This document shows positions 7,158 through 10,500 of a stretch of 10,500 bases of DNA, piece after piece. The notes under the pieces were generated by a model. That model ran no database searches and was not told the origin of the DNA. It saw only the letters and a program-made list of their open reading frames with translations. The position numbers and the translations under genes were made by a program. Location: assembly GCA_020721385.1 (NCBI GenBank), contig DYMW01000017.1, positions 10,412 to 20,911 of the forward strand. Reading direction: 5' to 3'. The stretch's first letter is position 1. The number at the start of each line of letters is the position of its first letter. The DNA is from Sulfurovum sp. Its GTDB lineage: Bacteria > Campylobacterota > Campylobacteria > Campylobacterales > Sulfurovaceae.

Positions 7158-7397
7158 TTATTTTACGATATGTACCTCATAAATATATTCATCATCATTA
7201 AGTCCAAATTTAACTTCTCTCATATAGACAGAACATTTTTTCTCTTCAAAATACTCAATCAATGCCTTTAACTCTTTGTGTGAATTCTCTTTATCAAAGT
7301 AAAAAATAGATTTTTTATCTAAATCGTCCTCTATCTTTGTGATGTCTATAACTTTTGGTTTTGATGTTACCGAGGCTCTTGCTAATTTCAATTTCAT
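7158..7397 (-). CDS. HP0268-like small nuclease (Smr-like fold)
   Basis: This 79-aa protein resembles H. pylori HP0268, a small Smr-like protein reported to nick DNA and cleave RNA. Matching features are the MKLKLA start, KSIFYFDKENSHKELKAL (29-46) followed by the FFxEK-like EYFEEKK segment, and a C-terminus with EVKFGLNDDEYIYEVHIVK. The comparison is from memory of HP0268, so exact identities are not claimed. It has no signal peptide or membrane helix. The ATG at 7397 is preceded by AAGGAA (7404-7409). It leads the miaB operon, and the same order (HP0268 next to miaB HP0269) occurs in H. pylori, which supports the family call and a Campylobacterota origin. Whether the nuclease activity is biologically important, or linked to tRNA, is unknown. 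Confidence 0.82.
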   Translation of the reverse strand: MKLKLARASVTSKPKVIDITKIEDDLDKKSIFYFDKENSHKELKALIEYFEEKKCSVYMREVKFGLNDDEYIYEVHIVK

Positions 7398-7469
7398 TCC
7401 CCATTCCTTAAAAATTTTTAAAATAATTACATTCTTATTTATATTTAATATGTTATATTTTATTAATTT

Positions 7470-7475
7470 ATTATA
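7470..7475 (-). promoter_or_regulatory. -10 box for the HP0268-like / miaB / acyltransferase operon
   Basis: The minus strand reads TATAAT here. A start near 7463 would give a leader of about 65 nt before the ATG at 7397. No -35 hexamer is clear. It points away from the nusA -10 box at 7503-7508, with 27 bp between the two hexamers. Confidence 0.5.
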
Positions 7476-7502
7476 CCTATTTTCCTTAAAGGTTAGTTTA
7501 GA

Positions 7503-7508
7503 TATAAT
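7503..7508 (+). promoter_or_regulatory. -10 box for the nusA-exbB-exbD-tonB operon
   Basis: A perfect TATAAT lies after a T-rich stretch and would start transcription near 7515, leaving a leader of about 94 nt before the nusA ATG at 7609. It faces away from the leftward -10 box at 7470-7475. Confidence 0.55.
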
Positions 7509-7565
7509 TTAACTCTTCAGACAACTGACAAAATCCACTAAAATAGTAACGCATTGTTAAGTTCA

Positions 7566-7586
7566 TTTTTTGAAGATTTCAAGAAA
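7566..7586 (+). promoter_or_regulatory. AU-rich hairpin in the nusA leader
   Basis: TTTTTTGAA (7566-7574) can pair with TTCAAGAAA (7578-7586) across a 3-nt loop, with one G-U pair. The 9-bp stem ends 9 nt before the AAAGGA ribosome binding site. Stability should be low because of the A-U content. It is not followed by a U-tract, so it is not a terminator. A regulatory role is speculation. Confidence 0.3.
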
Positions 7587-7595
7587 GTATGTATT

Positions 7596-7601
7596 AAAGG
7601 A
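7596..7601 (+). promoter_or_regulatory. Ribosome binding site that sets the nusA start at 7609
   Basis: AAAGGA lies 7 nt before the ATG at 7609. The frame is open upstream to a TTG at 7570, but that codon lies inside the leader hairpin and has no binding site, so the ATG is preferred. Confidence 0.7.
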
Positions 7602-7608
7602 TATAAAT

Positions 7609-8751
7609 ATGGAAAAAATTGTAGATATTATCGAAGCAATGGCTCATGAAAAAAATATTTCACTTGATTCTGCTGTCGATGCATTTAAAGAAGCACTGAT
7701 TAAAACAGCTAAAAGATGTACCACTTTTAGCTCACATTTTGAAGCTAACGTAAATATGGCAAAAAAAGATTATAGTGTTGAACAAATCATCACGGTAGCC
7801 AAAGACAACGATCCAAGATTTCAAACAGCCAAAGACAGTGTTATTACCTTGGAAGATGCCCATGAACAGTATGGAGCAGATTTAGAAATTGGTGATGAAC
7901 TGCGATCGGATTTTATTTTAGAAGAGCATGGACGTACGGCTTCATTTAACCTTTTTAAAGAGTTGCAATATCATATTCAACGACAAGTAGAAGCCGACCT
8001 TTTTGAAAAATACCGAGACAAAGTTGGAAGTGTTATGATTGGTACTGTTAACCGTATCGATGATCAAGACAACACCTTTATTGAGATTGGTGAACTTAAA
8101 GGTATTTTGAGTCAACGTAACCGTATTAAAGGTGAAAAATTTAAGCGTGGTGATACCGTTAAAGCCCTACTAAGATATGTAAGTATTGACCCCGAAATGG
8201 GAATGTTCCTAGAGCTTACACGAACCGCTCCAAAATTTTTAGAAAAACTCATGGCAAAAGAGGTTCCTGAAATAGAAGACGAATCCGTACTCATCATGTC
8301 ATCGGCTAGAATTCCTGGTCAACGTGCCAAATTGGCACTTAAAACAGACTATCCCAACATTGACCCTATTGGTGCAGCGGTTGGAGTTAAAGGAACAAGA
8401 ATTAATGCGGTCAGTTCAGAGTTAAAAGGTGAAAATATTGACTGTGTGGAGTATTCCGTTATTCCAGAAGTCTTTATTACCCGTGCATTGGCTCCTGCCA
8501 TTATTCAGAGCCTAAAAGTAATCCCAGGTAAAGAGAAAAAAGCCATCGCCAACATCACTTCGGATCAAAAAGCAAAAGCGATTGGTAAAAGTGGTATCAA
8601 TATTCGTTTGGCTTCCATGCTCACAGGTTATGCCATTGAACTCAATGAAATCGAAGGTATTACTGATAGAACAGGTGAAAGCAGTGGAAACATTCCAGCA
8701 GAAATAGAAAAAACAACCAATACAGATGCATTAGCAGACCTCTTTAAATAG
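7609..8751 (+). CDS. nusA: Transcription termination/antitermination factor NusA
   Basis: NusA binds RNA polymerase and nascent RNA and modulates pausing, intrinsic termination and antitermination. Starting at ATG 7609 the protein has 380 aa. In order: the N-terminal polymerase-binding domain (about 1-130, beginning MEKIVDIIEAMAHEKN), an S1 domain (about 139-205), KH1 with DPIGAAVGVKGTRI (252-265), KH2 with AIGKSGINIRLAS (324-336), and a short polar tail ending NTDALADLFK. The two C-terminal acidic-repeat domains of the 495-aa E. coli protein are absent, as is usual outside Gammaproteobacteria. The gene heads the run into exbB, which begins 10 nt after the stop, with no terminator between them. 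Confidence 0.95.
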   Translation: MEKIVDIIEAMAHEKNISLDSAVDAFKEALIKTAKRCTTFSSHFEANVNMAKKDYSVEQIITVAKDNDPRFQTAKDSVITLEDAHEQYGADLEIGDELRSDFILEEHGRTASFNLFKELQYHIQRQVEADLFEKYRDKVGSVMIGTVNRIDDQDNTFIEIGELKGILSQRNRIKGEKFKRGDTVKALLRYVSIDPEMGMFLELTRTAPKFLEKLMAKEVPEIEDESVLIMSSARIPGQRAKLALKTDYPNIDPIGAAVGVKGTRINAVSSELKGENIDCVEYSVIPEVFITRALAPAIIQSLKVIPGKEKKAIANITSDQKAKAIGKSGINIRLASMLTGYAIELNEIEGITDRTGESSGNIPAEIEKTTNTDALADLFK

Positions 8752-8761
8752 GAAATTTGAG

Positions 8762-9196
8762 ATGAACATAGAACTTTTAAGTCAAATTGTTGATTATGGC
8801 GTAATAGGAATTTTAGGGCTAATGAGCTTTTTAACCCTCTTTTTTTGGATAGAGCGTCTACTTTTTTATCGTGGTGTCAAAGTTGAAAATTATCAAACAC
8901 AAGAAGCACTCGAGCTTGACGTGACCAACAATCTCTCAATCATCTCCAGTTTTGGGGCAAATGCCCCTTATATTGGACTATTGGGAACTGTTTTAGGAAT
9001 TATTATTACTTTTTATACCCTAGGACAAACTGCCGATATGGATGTCAAAATCATTATGACCTCATTGGCTCTTGCACTCAAAGCAACTGCCATGGGACTT
9101 GTTGTGGCGATTCCTGCTATTTTTTTCTATAACCATCTTAACCGAAAAGTAGAAGTACTGCTTACCAAATGGGTCATTCACCAAAAGGAAAAGTAA
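8762..9196 (+). CDS. exbB: ExbB/TolQ-family proton channel subunit, compact form
   Basis: ExbB forms the inner-membrane proton channel with ExbD that drives TonB. This 144-aa protein is much shorter than E. coli ExbB (244 aa) and fits the compact ExbB type common in Campylobacterota. Three membrane helices are seen at about 12-30, 68-88 and 103-124. Conserved segments are APYIGLLGTVLGIIITF (68-84), with the helix threonine Thr76, and SLALALKATAMGLVVAIPA (101-119), with Thr109. TolQ is the alternative identity, but the downstream exbD and tonB favour ExbB. The ATG at 8762 has only a weak TTGAG upstream. Its stop overlaps the exbD start in TAATG. Confidence 0.9.
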   Translation: MNIELLSQIVDYGVIGILGLMSFLTLFFWIERLLFYRGVKVENYQTQEALELDVTNNLSIISSFGANAPYIGLLGTVLGIIITFYTLGQTADMDVKIIMTSLALALKATAMGLVVAIPAIFFYNHLNRKVEVLLTKWVIHQKEK

Positions 9197-9576
9197 TGCG
9201 ACGACAAAAGTTTGACTCCATTAATGTGGTTCCTTTCATTGACATTATGTTGGTATTGTTGGTAATTGTTCTTACCACTGCTTCATTTATTCAAACAGGA
9301 ATTATTAAGTTAGATTTACCAACTTCTAGCTCAAAAATAGAAGAAAAACCAAAAAAAGAACTCAAAATATCGATTAAAAAAAATGGCGACATCTTTTTTG
9401 ACAAAGAAAAAGTAGAACAAGAAGAAGTCGAAAAACGACTGCTCAGCCACAGCAAAGAGAGTCCAATTCATCTCTACAGCGACAAAGAAGCCAAATTCGA
9501 CAACTTTGTTTTTATACTGGATATTTTAAAAAAGAATGAATATGAAAACTTAGGAATTGTTACCAAAAATGACTAA
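9196..9576 (+). CDS. exbD: ExbD/TolR-family biopolymer transport protein
   Basis: ExbD partners ExbB and passes proton-motive energy to TonB. The ATG at 9196 overlaps the exbB stop by one base (TAATG) and has AAGGAA at 9185-9190. A longer frame from 9169 would lie inside exbB and add a hydrophilic stretch foreign to the family, so 126 aa is preferred. A short cytoplasmic tail is followed by one membrane helix (about 12-30) with INVVPFIDIMLVLLVI. Asp16 in that helix is the family's essential protonatable aspartate (Asp25 in E. coli). Residues 31-126 form the periplasmic domain, with a Lys/Glu-rich linker (46-60). Confidence 0.93.
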   Translation: MRRQKFDSINVVPFIDIMLVLLVIVLTTASFIQTGIIKLDLPTSSSKIEEKPKKELKISIKKNGDIFFDKEKVEQEEVEKRLLSHSKESPIHLYSDKEAKFDNFVFILDILKKNEYENLGIVTKND

Positions 9577-10303
9577 ACATCGTTACAGCTCCTCATTTTT
9601 TCTTGCCTCTACCCTCTACCTAATCGTAGGGGCATCACTCTTTAGCTTGTTAAACTCTGCAACAAAAATCAAACCAATTCAACAAGAAAAAGTCATCAAA
9701 GTAGCCATCATTACTCCTACTCCAAAAATTGTTGAAATACCAAAAGTTCTACCAACACCTCCCATTATCATCCCTCAACCTGTTATCAAAAAAGTAGAAC
9801 CCATTGTTAAAAAAAATCCACCAAAACCAAAAAAAATCGTTCAAAAAAGCAAACCCAAACCCCAAAAAATTGTTCAAAAAATTCAACAAAAACCTCAGCC
9901 CATTCTCACACAACAGCCCATTATAGAATATGTCACACCCCAACCTGTTGTAACTGTAGCAAAAGCAACCAAACCCATGGCTCAAAAAGTTGTAACTTCT
10001 ACCATCAATTTAGAGGGTGAAAAGAAAGCATTTCTAAACCAAGTACGAACCAAAATTGCCAACAATAAACAATACCCAAAAATGGCTCTAAGAAGACACA
10101 TTCAAGGTTCAGTCAGCGTCATCTTTGACATTCAAAGCAGTGGTTCTGTCTCTAATATTCGCTTTAACAGTGGCAAAACCATTTTACAAAAAGCCGTCAA
10201 AGAGTCGATTCAAAAAAGCTTTCCTATGGCTATTCCTTCTAAACTTTCAACACTCTTCCCTATACATGATGTCGCTGTGAGTATTAATTTTGAGATAGAA
10301 TAA
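9569..10303 (+). CDS. tonB: TonB-family energy transducer
   Basis: TonB spans the periplasm and transmits ExbBD energy to TonB-dependent outer-membrane receptors for iron, cobalamin or other ligands. The ATG at 9569 overlaps the exbD stop by 8 bases (ATGACTAA) and gives 244 aa; a TTG at 9557 is less likely. An N-terminal helix (about 8-28) anchors it. A Pro/Lys-rich spacer (about 48-125) has KP and QP repeats and two KIVQK copies (89-93 and 100-104). The TonB C-terminal domain (about 155-244) shows YPKMALRRHIQGSVSVIFDI (169-188) and a closing strand, with ILQKAVKESIQKSFP typical of the family. No receptor gene is present to name the cargo. Confidence 0.92.
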   Translation: MTKHRYSSSFFLASTLYLIVGASLFSLLNSATKIKPIQQEKVIKVAIITPTPKIVEIPKVLPTPPIIIPQPVIKKVEPIVKKNPPKPKKIVQKSKPKPQKIVQKIQQKPQPILTQQPIIEYVTPQPVVTVAKATKPMAQKVVTSTINLEGEKKAFLNQVRTKIANNKQYPKMALRRHIQGSVSVIFDIQSSGSVSNIRFNSGKTILQKAVKESIQKSFPMAIPSKLSTLFPIHDVAVSINFEIE

Positions 10304-10311
10304 AAATTTTA

Positions 10312-10320
10312 TGCTATAAT
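10312..10320 (+). promoter_or_regulatory. Extended -10 promoter for the Uma2-family gene
   Basis: TGCTATAAT fits the extended -10 consensus exactly and begins 9 bases after the tonB stop. Transcription would start near 10327, leaving a leader of about 14 nt that consists mainly of the ribosome binding site (AAGGAG, 10329-10334). The gene is therefore probably expressed independently of tonB. Confidence 0.6.
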
Positions 10321-10340
10321 CAAGAAAAAAGGAGTACTCA

Positions 10341-10500
10341 ATGGAAGCATTAAGATATGATAATTTCCCATACTATACCTATAACGACTATAAAGAGTGG
10401 GAAGATTCTTGGGAACTCATTGATGGTATAGCCTATGCCATGGCACCTGCTCCCTATCCGAAGCATCAAAAAGTAGTTGCTAAAATTTGGCGAGAACTTG
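10341..10500 (+). CDS. Uma2-family (DUF820) putative endonuclease, N-terminal part only
   Basis: Only the first 53 codons are in the window; the gene runs past the right edge. The start MEALRYDNFPYYTYNDYKEW leads to WELIDGIAYAMAPAP (24-38) and KHQ, matching the Uma2/DUF820 N-terminus (YTYxDYxxW then ELIDGxxYxMAPAP). Uma2 proteins have a PD-(D/E)XK restriction-endonuclease-like fold, but their biological role is not established. Catalytic residues lie further along and cannot be checked. The ATG has a good AAGGAG site 6 nt upstream. The short leader and own promoter separate it from tonB. Confidence 0.8.
   Translation, partial: MEALRYDNFPYYTYNDYKEWEDSWELIDGIAYAMAPAPYPKHQKVVAKIWREL

Noticed and set aside
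6787..7182. Open frame of 131 codons on the plus strand opposite the start of miaB
   Set aside because: It lies fully antisense to a strongly supported miaB, has no ribosome binding site or family features, and its composition mirrors the coding strand.
9749..9985. Phe/Asn-rich open frame on the minus strand inside tonB
   Set aside because: It is the complement of the Lys/Pro-rich TonB spacer; the odd composition follows from that repeat.

Overview
The window is AT-rich, densely packed chromosomal DNA that fits a member of the Campylobacterota (the former Epsilonproteobacteria). The evidence is a homologue of Helicobacter pylori HP0268 directly upstream of miaB, a short NusA that ends after the KH domains, a short TilS next to rimO, a compact ExbB, and promoters with good -10 boxes but no clear -35 boxes. 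The genus cannot be fixed from the sequence. No rRNA, tRNA, CRISPR array, insertion sequence or phage gene was seen.

Left part (1-3279, plus strand): a LOG-family nucleotide phosphoribohydrolase, then rimO and tilS one base apart. RimO methylthiolates ribosomal protein S12 and TilS makes lysidine at the wobble base of tRNA-Ile.

Middle part (3260-7397, minus strand): two groups transcribed leftwards. The right-hand group (7397 to 5240) is an HP0268-like small nuclease, miaB and a DUF374 acyltransferase, tightly packed with a 6-nt gap and an 8-nt overlap. The left-hand group (4945 to 3260) is a 415-aa protein and a 140-aa protein. Neither has a name, but their architecture resembles a GspL/GspM or PilM-N/PilO assembly-platform pair. 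A 294-bp AT-rich gap separates the groups. It holds an extended -10 promoter with three T7 tracts, exactly 10 bp apart, upstream of it. The last gene of this block overlaps the end of tilS tail to tail by 20 bp.

Right part (7398-10500, plus strand): a divergent promoter region, then nusA-exbB-exbD-tonB as one apparent operon. Gaps are 10 nt, then overlaps of 1 nt and 8 nt. ExbB and ExbD use the proton-motive force to drive TonB, which powers uptake through outer-membrane receptors; no receptor is present here. The start of a Uma2-family (PD-(D/E)XK-like) gene follows with its own extended -10 promoter and runs off the window.

The main theme is tRNA, ribosome and transcription housekeeping (RimO, TilS, MiaB, NusA) with envelope functions alongside (acyltransferase, TonB energising complex, orphan secretion or pilus-like platform pair). 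The orphan platform-like pair and its unusual promoter are the best candidates for something undescribed.
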